Assembly (NCBI GenBank): GCA_036429605.1
Contig: CM071590.1
Location: 1,736,001 to 1,800,000, forward strand
Reading direction: 5' to 3'
Origin: Cladobotryum mycophilum
Lineage: Eukaryota; Ascomycota; Sordariomycetes; Hypocreales; Hypocreaceae
DNA: 64,000 nt
Shown: piece by piece, positions 25,601 to 35,810 of the stretch
Position numbering within the stretch: the first letter of the stretch is position 1
How the letters are laid out: each line of letters starts with the position of its first letter
Made by a program: the position numbers and the translations under genes
Notes under the pieces: generated by a model
Database searches by the model: none
What the model saw: the letters and a program-made list of their open reading frames with translations, nothing else
What the model was told of the DNA's origin: nothing

Positions 25601-25949
25601 TTCTTTCTTTTCTTTTTTCGCTTTTCCTTCTTTTCCTTTTTTTCTTTTCTTTTCTTCTTTTTCGATGAATTTCATCCGTCACTTATCGAATGCTGTAAGA
25701 ATAATTTACTAACTCGTGATTAAAAAGGTCTTTATGGCTCAAATTCTCGTCTACGGCTTCAAGTGGTATTTGAGACGCGGACCTAAGCCCTCCACGGAGG
25801 CGCAGACAGACGAACGAGAGCCAGAGTCGGCCCAGGCGGTGGAAGCCACGGATGATGAAACGATCATGGACGGAGCCTCTGATCACCCCGCCGGAGCTAG
25901 AGTCTCTACGGAGAAGACAAGGGGGCATTATGACAGCGAGAAGCAGTAA
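24036..25949 (+). CDS. RCH1/SBF-like (bile acid:sodium symporter superfamily) membrane transporter, 5 exons, one frameshift
   Basis: Exons 24036-24195, 24335-24520, 24645-25083, 25159-25529 and 25728-25949 total 1378 nt. All junctions have clean donors (GTGAGT, GTACGT, GTGAGT, GTAAGT) and AG acceptors with CTAAC-type branch points. The product has about ten membrane helices and SBF-like motifs: GGIIRSEYSILYGAVAIIFL, ACLPTTIASNVVMTRNAGGD, AVISVVIGNLFGAFFSPVL and ICFCGAA-like AVCFCGAAKTTSLGIPLV. Fungal Rch1 proteins of this family sit in the plasma membrane and restrain calcium uptake; the substrate here is inferred. The frame shifts by one at the C-run 25319-25323: RPPLSLAKRFNP is in one frame and VEASKLPNFAKRVLAVKQ in the next. 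One C too many (or two too few) restores 458-459 residues. A sequencing error is the simplest explanation. Confidence 0.85.
25551..25616. repeat. (TTTC)n microsatellite in the last RCH1-like intron
   Basis: About 16 TTTC units with minor interruptions lie inside intron 25530-25727. The intron still has a canonical GTAAGT donor, an ACTAAC branch point and an AAAG acceptor, so splicing can be predicted despite the repeat. Confidence 0.85.
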
Positions 25950-26911
25950 TGATGGCATCTTGGACATGTGATGGAAGAGCAAATGAGTAGAGCGCACGCC
26001 GATTATGGCACTACATGATAATAATAAACCATAATGTCTTAATGCGAGAAAGCGTTTACAAGCCCCTTTCGGGATACCGTGTAACCAAGGTCCATCCTTG
26101 GTTGTGTTGAAGGGTCAATTGGGAGCAGCTCTCTTGCTTTTGGTAGTGTATTTTGGCCATAACAAATTCCAGCTCCATTTCAATGACCATCCGAGTTGAA
26201 GGGGGCTCCGATTTGGTTCGGTTCGTATGTCACCCACCATCCTGTGACGCTGATGTTACCGAGGCTGTCCTCCGAGGTGGTCAACTTGTGATCGACCACC
26301 ACTCCCTGCAACGCCAACGATCAATCCCACTACACACCCTTGCATTCATGAGGTTCCCGTACGTTTCTCAATCAAGATTAAAATACCGCCTATTGTGTTC
26401 ACCCATTTGATGGGCTACTTTCTTTTTCATCAAGTATAACTGGTGGCAATGAGATGACTGAGTGCAAACACAGTGCATTCAAGCAGCATCAATTCCCTAA
26501 CACACAGTACAGTAACCTTGAAACAAAGAAGGAAGGAGGGAAAGAGGGAAGCGATTAGACTATTTCTAGTGGGGCGAGGTGACAGATGGATCCAGTGTTA
26601 CCCCACTATTCCCGTCGCGTAACCTTGATGGTCAGACGCAGTGATCAACTCCTTAGGTAGGCAAGGTAGGTTACTCGTACTTTTATTTTCCCTTACCCAC
26701 ATCTTAGCAATCTCACGTACATACAGCAAACCAACCCAACAAGAAAGAACAAAAGGTTCTCGACCTCAATGCGTCGTGATTTTTTGCTACAAGTATTGAA
26801 GATTTTAAGATGATTCATAAATAAATACCCATTTTATTACACCGAAATATCCATCATATACTCTTACAATGTCATATACCCATCTAGCTCTAATCTATAT
26901 TTTATCCATGT
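25950..26911. other. Convergent intergenic region RCH1-like / GH1
   Basis: 962 bp of 3' flanks from both sides. It includes a perfect 8-bp hairpin at 26083-26103 and A/T-rich sequence before the GH1 stop. The short frames here have no recognisable content. Confidence 0.55.
26083..26103. terminator. Perfect hairpin AACCAAGG-5 nt-CCTTGGTT in the convergent 3' region
   Basis: Arms at 26083-26090 and 26096-26103 pair perfectly around a TCCAT loop, 134 bp past the RCH1-like stop codon. It would form in either transcript because the structure is an inverted repeat. A role in 3'-end formation or RNA stability is only a guess; eukaryotic termination does not require hairpins. Confidence 0.3.
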
Positions 26912-28384
26912 CTATTCCTTCCTAATCAAGCTTTCAAATAACGGTTGTAGATGCCTCGCGCTCTTCTTTGGAATTCTCTTTTGCCCATTTTTAAAGTCGA
27001 CGTATACCGTACCAAACCTCGTCTCGTAGCCCTCTGCCCATTCAAAGTTATCCATGAGCGACCAGGCAAAGTACCCACGCACATCCACGCCATCCTTCTC
27101 CGATGCCTCGGCCATGGCGCGGATATACCCGTCAAAGTACTTGACGCGGAAGTCGTCTTCTAGAATCTTGTCTTCCGACAGGTTGTTCTCGTCCTTGACA
27201 CTGGTGCCGTTCTCGGTGACGTAGATCTTGGGGTATCCGTATCGCTCGCTCAGCCAGACGAGGAGTTTTCGGAAGCCCATGGGATATGGCCTGAGCCAGA
27301 ATGATTGGGTCTCTTCACCAATGGTATCCCCCCTTTGTTGAAATGTAGACAGTCAAGGTTGCCTACAAAGTCGTCGGGGGTGCGTTCCAGGAGTGATGGC
27401 GGACGTAGTTTGTGGTATAGTGATTCATTCCGTAATAGTCGTTTGAGCCCTTTACCAGGGCAAGCTCCTCCGGTGTGAAAGAAGGGAGGCGGCTACCAAG
27501 CTGCTTGCGCATGGAGGCCGGATATCTACCCAGGTAGATGGGATCCGCAAACCAGGACGTGAAAAACTCCATCCTGCGGACAGCAGCCTCGGCATCCCGA
27601 GGATCAGACGCATCCCAGGGGAGGGCGTAGTCCCCATTTAGAACTATTCCAATTTCTCCACCGCAAAAAGGCTTGAACTCTTCGCGGAATACTTTGACCG
27701 CACGACCGTGGGCAACGAGTTCATTGTGTCCGGCTATCCAGGGGTCTGTTGTTTTGTTGGTGGTGCGGCCTGGGGCGAACGTTCCGACACTGTAGGCCAG
27801 GACAGCGGAGCACCATGGCTCATTAAAAGTAGCCCAGCTCTTGACCTTGGGAAGGGCGTTGAACACAACGCGAGCGTAGTTCTCAAAGTCTAGGGGGAAC
27901 TCGTCACGGCTGAGCAAGCCCCCATACCGTCTGTCCAGTTCCTCTGGAACATCCCAATGGAAAAGCGTAACAAATGGGGTAATGCCGGCATCTAATAGGG
28001 CGTCCACCAACTTGACGTAGTATTCAAGCCCGGCCTTGTTTACCGGGTCATTGCGCCCGCCCTTTGGTATGATTCTAGACCACGAGAGGGAGAAGCGGTA
28101 TGCTCGGGTGCCGAGGGATTTCATCAAGGCGATATCCTCGGTAGTGCGGTTGTACGAGTCGCAGGCTATGGCGCCTGAAGAGCCATCGGCGATTTTGCCT
28201 GGAGTGTCGCAGAATGTGTCCCATATACTAGGGCCACGGCCATCCTGATGAATGGCTCCTTCAATCTGATAGCTTTTTGTGATATCTCTGTTAGTTGGTT
28301 ATGAAGGAGATGTGGCAGTAGAAGAATAAGAGATACATACGCAGCTGTGGCAAAGCCCCATTGGAAGTCACTTGGTAAAGACAT
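26912..28384 (-). CDS. GH1 beta-glucosidase, intracellular (BGL2-like), 2 exons, two frameshifts
   Basis: Exons 28384-28341 and 28272-26912 (intron GTATGT...AAAG, branch ACTAAC) encode a 468-residue GH1 enzyme once two single-base gaps are allowed for. Start MSLPSDFQWGFATAA, then YQIEGAIHQDGRGPSIWD, the acid/base motif TFNEPW and the nucleophile motif YVTENGTS, with SLMDNFEWAEGY near the end. There is no signal peptide, so it is probably cytosolic and cleaves cellobiose or aryl-beta-glucosides. On the coding strand a 5-C run (27376-27380) and a 6-G run (27328-27333) each need one more base. Between them the third frame encodes DDFVGNLDCLHFNK. The repaired length matches intracellular fungal GH1 enzymes (about 466). 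A sequencing error is likelier than a pseudogene, since the catalytic residues are intact. Confidence 0.88.
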
Positions 28385-29766
28385 TGTCGTTCGAGGGTTT
28401 TTATTTCGGCTTGTAAATGCATGTATGATCGTAAAGGGTCTAAAGAGTAGATGATGAAGAGTCCATGGATGGCTTTTTCGCTTCTCGTCCCAACTACCAG
28501 AATAAGCCAATCCGTCTCGACCAAGTCCAAGGCTGCTAGAGTGAGAGCAAAGCTTGTATATAGCAAACAATAGAATATACTTGTACAATCATGGGATAAA
28601 GAGCGTGATAAAGGAGAGAGAGAGAGGGAGAAAGAGAGGAGAGAGAGAATAAACCCGGCATGGAAAAAAATTCATTATTAGATGAGATGACAGGGTTTCA
28701 GTGCGAGAGAATAGGCCAACGGTTAAAGTGCCAGGACCCCCAAAAGAGCAACAGGTGTATCAGTTGCCTATCGGCGTAGCCGTGCAAGCCAACCAAGTGG
28801 GCCATTGCGTTATTACACCCTGCATTGAAAGAATATTGAGGGCCTCGGAAACTGAAGCAAGAAGGCCGAGTGTTGATGTTTTATCGTGAAGACGGGCAAC
28901 GATGCAAACGAACTTGATAGATAAGATGCCAGACTCCAGTCTTAATACTCCTTAGTGTTGGGTGATTACCTAGTTGGCACATATTAGGGAGAGCCGTTGG
29001 ATGAGAATGTGGAGTCGTCGAGTTTGGTTTAGCAGACGGAGACTGATTGGACGGATGAAAGAATGATTTGCGTCATGTCCTTTTACGGCAAGGCAAGCAA
29101 AACACTATGGAGCTCATGTCATGTCGTGCATTAGCAGCTCCCAAGATGAATGTCGCAGAATGAGGTGATGAGAAACACGGCTAGCGATGGTAAAAATAGA
29201 GGATGGATAAAGAATAAATGGAGAAATAGTAGGCAGAGAGGGACGAATGAAGAGTAATTGAGAGGAAGGAATGGAACCCAAAGAAATGGAAGCGATTGGA
29301 AGGAGCAAGGCGCAATAACGGGCACAATCATGGAAACCACAATTCTCTGCGACAATACCGCCAGTCTTCTCTTACTTACACCCTCATAGCCTTGATCCTC
29401 AACACACAAGCAGAACTGCCTCATTGTAAAATAATTGAGTGAATGTTCCCTCATGCTGATGTCTCTAAAATCCGGTCTAGAACGCCAAAAATCAACGCAG
29501 CAACCCAAATACAGATACATGCTTTTCCGTATCCAACCCCTCTCAATCCTCCCAAGTCTCCCCTTGAACTCGGTCCCATAGATACCGGACACGCCTCCCG
29601 AGTTTTGCATTTTTGCTTCATTAGTTGACTGTTTTTTTTACGTAAAATTACCCACCAATAAACCGCCCTGTCGTGTCCCCATGTCGCAACCCAAAACAAA
29701 CAGTATCATCAAACCATCAAAACGTCTTCATTTGACAGCGGCTGTCATGGTTTCCTTCGTTTTCCA
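28385..29766. other. Intergenic region GH1 promoter / GFA 3' side
   Basis: 1.38 kb in tandem orientation. A GAGA-rich stretch (28612-28648) lies about 230 bp upstream of the GH1 start. A 159-codon antisense-like frame at 29131-29610 shows no domain and odd composition, so I do not call it. No supported gene. Confidence 0.5.
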
Positions 29767-30624
29767 CTAATCGTCTCGATCTCCGAGCTTTCGCTTTGCG
29801 TGAAGCGACACTTCCGTTTCCATTTCGACGTCTTCGTGACCGTGGCGTCCCTCTCCTTCATCTCCGTGGTCGGAGAATTCGACAATATCCCACTCAATCT
29901 TGACATGACCGTCCCGAGATCGCTTAACACCATGGTTTCGGCGCATATTCCCCAGGCGAGTGCCTTCTACCAGGCCATCAAACCAAGGAACTCCAAAGGA
30001 CTGTCGTAGCGCCGTACTCTTGGTAGGCGCTGCGGCTGCTTCCGTCTGTTTCTCGCCTGTCTCGCCTGCATTATCCTCTTCTTCCTCGGGCAGCAATCCC
30101 ATGTCTTCTAGATCCTGCAAGTCTTCTCTCAATAGGCTCCCTATCGTCAGGTTTATGAACTCGGCCTCGCCTTGTGGCTCTTCCGACCAGTACGACAATG
30201 GCGTTCCGCAGAAGCCGCAAAAGTGGCGTTTCGAATAATCTTGGCTCGGGTGCGTGTACACTCGACGGATCATGTTATGCGTCTCGTCGGGGAAGAATGC
30301 ATATGTTGTGCTATGGTACCATGATAGCGGGACGCGGATGTAAGCAGCCAACGGCGTGGCCAGCGGGATCTCTGGTGACGACGAGAGTTAGTGACGTACG
30401 TGCATTGACGATTGCGACGTGTGTCTTGTCTGCGTGTACGTAGTAGATGGCCCATAACCGGAGCCAATTGTGCAGCTTTCAAAACAAAAGAAGCAAAACT
30501 CACGATGGTGTGATTCTGTATTGAACAAGACTTGGGCACCTTGAACACCATCTTGAGGCACAGCGATGATGTAACGGTTCCGGCCGCACTGGCATCCGCC
30601 CCGCAATGGCCGCGACCCGCTCAT
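29767..30624 (-). CDS. GFA/CENP-V domain zinc-binding protein, 2 exons
   Basis: Exons 30624-30504 and 30371-29767 (121+605 nt) give 241 residues. The intron runs GTGAGT to CACCAG with branch CACTAAC. The N-terminal motif GGCQCGRNRY and the second cysteine pair FCGFCGTPLSYW are the zinc ligands of the GFA/CENP-V fold. The usual middle Cys pair expected near the exon junction is not obvious: exon 1 ends in NTESHH where other members often have further ligands. The C-terminal ~110 residues are acidic and Lys/Arg-rich and have no clear fold. The family includes glutathione-dependent formaldehyde-activating enzymes and many proteins of unknown substrate; the reaction here is unknown. Confidence 0.82.
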
Positions 30625-31477
30625 GGTTGACGATGATAATGATAATAATGGATGCTTGTAGCCCCTGGAGTAGAGGTATATATTGTACTGTACTGTATTG
30701 TATTGTATTGCGGAAGCTCCGCTGCTGCCGCGATCAAGCGCTGGAGTCAAGTTGAGACAAAGGGGGGGGGTTAATAGGAACGATTGAATCAGAGGGAAAG
30801 AATATTGACGATACTGGGCGAAGGAGAAAAAAGAAAAAGAAAAAGGAAAAAGAAGAAAAAGAAGGTCTTATGGAAAAAGATGCAAAGAGTAGGTTGAAGT
30901 GGGAGAAAGAATGAAATGGAAAGATGATGGAACAAACTATGGTTGCATCCGCAGAGTTGGAGGGAGAGAGAGAGTCTAGAGGGGAGAGGAGAGGAGAGCA
31001 TAAGTAGTGTGCGCGCGCGGGACAACTGACCATGGATTGTTTTGGTGGTGTTTCTGATTCGATTGCGCTGCTGCCCGCTGCTGTTCCTGCTGCTTCCGCC
31101 CGCCACCGCCGCCGTTTGTTTGGTTGTGGGGGAGGGGGCATTTCTAGAACAATCACAGCTGAACTGCATGATGCATATGGTGGAGGTAAGTTGCAAATTT
31201 AGTAGGTACGCCCCGTATTATCCAATGAATGATGGTACAAGTAGTAGCTTCACTGACTTAATCTGTCCCTCGCATTGTTTGCACCGAAGCAAATAACCAA
31301 AGACTTGTTTGTGTATCGCACGTATGCCATCCTTTCAGAACGACTTGTCAGTCACAGAGGGGACGGACTGAGAGGCTGATGATTCAACATGCACACAATA
31401 TTTATCAAAACAAACAAAAACAAATAAACAAAATGAACAAACCACCAAAAAACAACATCTCGTATCGAGAGAATAGG
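30625..31477. other. Intergenic region upstream of the GFA gene
   Basis: 853 bp holding the GFA promoter. It contains TACTG/TATTG pentanucleotide units (30688-30712), long A/G-rich tracts (30823-30866, 30960-30999) and the 3' flank of the small orphan gene. No gene seen. Confidence 0.5.
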
Positions 31478-31824
31478 CTAGAAGGAGGATGACGATGGCG
31501 GCACATTTTCCTGATCCCACTGGCTTCCTCTATTCAGCTCCATGGCCCTCAGGGCACGCAACTCCCGCTTCTTCTCATGGTACACGTTCAACATTGATCC
31601 GGTGAGCACCGCAGTCGGATCGGAATAACTTGAGAGACCTAGGAGGATCCTCATATTATCTACATGCGTAATCATCAGTTCTCGCCTTATCATCATCATC
31701 GTATTGGTAGGTTATAAAAGGAGGATTGGAAGCGTTGTACTCGTCACTCACGTTGGTCAACACCTTTTGCCTCGAGAGCCATCACAACTCTCCTTAGATC
31801 ACAAACTGTCGGAGAAGCAGACAT
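31478..31824 (-). CDS. Small uncharacterised protein of 84 residues, 2 exons
   Basis: Exons 31824-31752 and 31659-31478 (73+182 nt) join through an intron with GTGAGT donor and GTAG acceptor, giving 84 residues. It begins MSASPTVCDLRRVVMALEAK and continues GVDQHNMRILLGLSSYSDP, then a charged helix (YHEKKRELRALRAMELNR) and an acidic/Ser tail ending PPSSSSF. The two halves fit as a small helical domain followed by a basic helix. I do not recognise the family. Support is the clean splice and coding-like composition; homology was not tested. It could be a component of a larger complex. Confidence 0.55.
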
Positions 31825-32414
31825 CTGCACATCGGATGTATCAGTCAGGCAGGATGGATAAGGCGAGAATCTAAAAGGTGGGAGGGGGTCTACCTTGTTG
31901 AAGTAAAGTTGGAAGAAATAAGGAGATGATACTTGGATCAGGTAGACTACCTAGTAATACTAAGGCAGCCGTGCCAAAGGAACTACACGGGAGAATCAAC
32001 GTGGTATTTATCTTTGGCTCATATTAGCATTGCCGCCCGCCCTCGTCATAGCCAGCTAAAAATAACAAGGCGATTTTCTACCAGCCAATTGCTTAAGGAG
32101 CAAGGCTCAGATGCGGCCGGTCTGGTGCCCCCCTTCCCCACAAGGGACCGCAAGGGTTGGGTAGTGTGCTGTTCAACCAACAACATCATTGGATCTACTC
32201 ACAGAATGCTAACCAGTCATGGAAGAGAACATGTTTCATATTCAAGATTCTTGAAAAGCACACCGCCAACACTACCAGAACATATGCTAGTTGGTCCGTT
32301 CTTTGCAATTGACCAAACGTTCAAACGGATATACAAATCCCAGCCATCTATCAGCAAAATCGCTCTCAAATTATAATAAACCGTCATCCCTTCCCACCTC
32401 CTGCTCATCAGTGC
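31825..32414. other. Intergenic region orphan gene / acyl-CoA ligase 3' end
   Basis: 590 bp. It contains the promoter of the 84-residue orphan and the 3' flank of the ligase. A + strand frame at 31933-32376 has no recognisable content. Confidence 0.5.
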
Positions 32415-34244
32415 TTAAGCCTTACGACCAGTCTTGGCCCATTCCCGCAAGTCGTTCTTCTTGATCTTGCCTGTGCTCGTCTTTGGCAGCTCGGCCACAA
32501 TCTCGACCTCTCTCGGCACCATAAACTTGCTGATATTGCTCTGGTGCTTGGCCCATGAAATCACGTCTTCACCAACCAGCTTCTTGCCCTCCTTGACCGT
32601 GATATACGCCTTGGGTCGCTCTCCCCAGTGGGAGTCAGGAACGGAGACAACGCCTGCCTCTAGAATGTCCGGGTGCTCGACAAGCATGCTCTCTAGAGCA
32701 ACCGAGGAAATATTCTCTCCGCCCGAGATGATGATATCCTTGGCACGGTCGAGAATTTGGGCGCTACCGTCGGGGTGCCACACAGCCAAATCACCAGAGT
32801 GCAAGACACCGCCAAGGAAGAGCTTGCGAGTAGCTTCCGCATCTTTGTAGTATCCCTGAGAGCAAATGTTGCCCAAGAAGACAATCTCACCGATTTCCTT
32901 GCCGTTCTTGGCCACATCAATCAAGACTCCTTCAGGCTCATCCGGCTTGATGATTCGGATGGGCAGACTGGTGATGAACCCGTGGCCTTGACGAGCCATC
33001 TTGGCGTACTTCTCTTGCGGGGGTAGCTGCTCCCACTCCGGCATGGAATAACATCTCGTGATGGGGCCATATGTTTCAGTCATTCCGTAAACATGAACGG
33101 GGTGAAGATTCAGGTTTGACTACCAAGGTGTTAGTTGGCATTCTCGAGGCGCAGAAGGACGTGGGAGTCAACACTTACCATTTGTTCAAAAAGGTAGCCA
33201 CTCGGTGGGCTGGCGGCAACCGTTACTTTAACCTCCTGGGGCAGTTTTGACGCCTCCTTTGCCGCCACTAACAGCGTGTTTACTGTAGGAGCTGCGTTGA
33301 AGTGTGTGATACCTTGCTCTTTCAAGAGTTTCCAGATCAAGGGATATTCAATCTTTCTCAAGCACACATTAAGACCTCGCACTGCAACCACGGCCCAAGG
33401 GAAACACCAGCCCATGGCGTGAAACATGGGCAGCGTCCAGAGGTATTTGCATTTGCCATTGTTAAGACCAGCCTCGATGAGGTTGGCGATGGTAGCAAGG
33501 TAAGCGCCACGATTAGAAAAGATCACGCCCTTGGGTCGCGAGGTCGTGCCCGAGGTGAAGGGAATCGCAATCATATCGTCCTCATGGTTTGCCTGCGCGT
33601 GAAGACCAGCCCAGCCCGCGGAGCCATGTTCACGGTCATAAACCAGACCCTCAAGGATGGCTTCATCGAATGGTCCACATAGCTCGCCCTCTGTGGCATC
33701 GGTGTCCTATAACACATGTATTAATATCATGCGAAATGGTTTTTTTGCATAAACTGCTCGTTAAAGAGAGCCTCACCGTATCCAAAATGATGGGTGTTTT
33801 AGGATGCTTCTGTCTATATTGGTCCAGTAGGTCGACAAACTCATGGTCGACAATGATGCTGTCGACGTCGGCGAAATCGAAGATGTAAGCAATATCATCC
33901 TGCTTGAGTCTATAATTTACAGGCACAATAACAGCTCCAGCGGCCGGAATGCCGTAGATGGAGTCGAGAAAAGCTGGTGTGTTGGGCGCAAGGATACCGA
34001 CACGCTTGAAGCCATGCTTCTTCAGGTAGTAAGCCAATCCCCTGGCGCGGTCGGCAAACTCCTGATAGGTGCGTCGCAAGATGGCGCCATTGGAGGTTAT
34101 GTGATAGATGGCCTCAGCATTGGGCTCAATAGAAGCCGAGCGCTCTAGAAATGAAGTTGGAGACAGAGCATGCTGATGAGGCTTGGCCGGTGAAGCGACG
34201 AGATGGTTGACGATGGAACGGATGCGAGACGGAGGCCCAGACAT
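32415..34244 (-). CDS. AMP-binding acyl-CoA ligase/synthetase, 3 exons
   Basis: Exons 34244-33777, 33706-33179 and 33119-32415 (468+528+705 nt) give 566 residues. The start at 34244 (MSGPPSRIRSIVNHLV) is preferred over an upstream in-frame ATG at 34346. ANL-superfamily motifs appear in order: the P-loop FTSGTTSRPKGV, the aromatic-containing VYGMTETYGP, YYKDAEATRKLF, the SGDLAVW aspartate, the hinge ISGGENISS and the C-terminal lysine motif PKTSTGKIKKNDL. The reaction is acid + ATP + CoA to acyl-CoA via an acyl-adenylate. Substrate chain length cannot be read from the sequence; relatives include short/medium-chain and aromatic acid ligases. The C-terminus TGRKA is not a canonical peroxisomal PTS1. 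Confidence 0.9.
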
Positions 34245-35810
34245 GATGGCACGGGTATTAGTCGGCTGATGGACGAGCCTACTTGTAAGATGGAGGCACG
34301 GTGGTGAGAGGAACAGCAGGACGGGAAGAAGAAGAGAAATGGGCAAAAGGAAGTAAAAAAATGGACAAAAGGCAGAAACTCCAGAGATCCAAGGTCAGTT
34401 ATAGATGAATGAGACAAAACACGGGAGCTTGAACAACAAGGGTGTGTCACCGTCCTCGGCTATTACCCTTGTCCCTTATAGGTATGGAAGAGCTCCATCT
34501 AGGGTATGCTGGCTCACTACTGGCTCCCGTCTCTTCAGACGCGGGATCAGATGCACTATAGTTATAGCGTGCGTGGGCCCTATCCTTTGAAGATTGAATT
34601 CAGATCAAGCGGCCGCGGAATGGAATTGGATGAGTGCTTGGTGTTGGGACATTCTCTGCTGTGGTAAAGCATGTGAGTGATGGTCTCCAACGACATGGAA
34701 AGGGAACAATAGGACATGACAGTTTTGCACATCTTTTCAGTGTCTTTATCAAGCCCATTCTTTTCTCTTTTTACTTGAATACAACCATGACTATTCCTTT
34801 CTCTGAATAGCCTCGTTTGGGTTCGGAAATGCGGAAGTTGGATTCCTGCACTGTACCTCATAGGCGGTGATGGGTAGGACCGGCAATGCTTCCCTTACCA
34901 TGGATACCACCCATATTACCCATGCATGTCCATTTATAAGTAGATATTTCCTAACAAGGGCTTGTGCCAAAAGCGAGCATGACTGCACGTGTCCGTATTT
35001 GAGAGGTAGTATTTGAGCTCTGGTTCTCATTTTAATATAATGTGTCTTACAGCATTGGCATTTTGCAGTGCTTGAGCCAATCAGAACCAGTTCACACGCT
35101 ACTCTACAGTACCTGTACCCACAGTACCTACCTGTACCTACCCACGTACCCTGAGGACCACTGCTGCCCCGCGACCATGCGGCGTTCGTTCAGGCACCCG
35201 AAGCGATAAGGACTGCTGTACCTCTCGCTGAGGACCTTATCAGCATCGTGATGTGCAAAGAGGTACTCCCGTACTCCGTATCAAGCGGACCCAAGACATT
35301 GAGCTTCCGACCTTGACTGAGGGTTTCAATCAGACCATCTCAACTTCGTCATCAACTCGCGCCAACTCGTAACATCTCTGCCGTGGCCACACAACCACAC
35401 TCGCTCCTGTCGTGCCGTTTCTGACGCCTCTGTTTATCGACCTCGACTGGCCTCTCGCTCTTGAAGACACGCAAATATCGCCGCGAGACTGCACACCCCT
35501 CCTTCCGGACTACGGCCTGACTACCGGTCGTTGATGCTACTACTATAGCCTTCAAGATACCTCATTTAGAGAGGCACCTGCATCTGTAAGTTTACCTCTT
35601 GTGGTATTAGCATCCGCAGTCCAGCCTGTATGCACGAACTCAAATGCCCCTCTCCACATGGCTGGATTGCCCCCCTTATATCGGCCTGTGCTGGGGTTCT
35701 TGCACTGCTCACCTACCCCTTCATCATCCCGTCCTTCCCATGCCATCATTTGATAACTCGAAGCTCACTATATCAAAATGACAGTCATCTCTCGATTGAG
35801 AAGAAAGCAC
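34245..35810. other. Divergent intergenic region acyl-CoA ligase / VPS9 gene
   Basis: 1.57 kb. It contains GTACC/TACCT-rich sequence at 35107-35151, a TACTCCGTA motif at 35272-35280 and a likely 5' UTR for the VPS9 gene (35560-35810) in which an upstream in-frame ATG (35778) also occurs. No other gene is supported. Confidence 0.55.
35107..35151. repeat. GTACC/TACCT-rich short array
   Basis: About 45 bp made of overlapping GTACCT, TACCTAC and GTACCC units with an irregular ~12-nt period. It lies in the divergent promoter region between the ligase and the VPS9 gene and could be a regulator binding cluster or a simple repeat. Confidence 0.5.

Noticed and set aside
29131..29610. 159-codon - strand frame
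   Set aside because: No domain and no splice context; composition suggests random translation.
34245..34346. Upstream ATG extending the acyl-CoA ligase by 34 residues
   Set aside because: The added leader is very hydrophobic then basic and not typical of this cytosolic/peroxisomal enzyme class. The ATG at 34244 gives the usual start.
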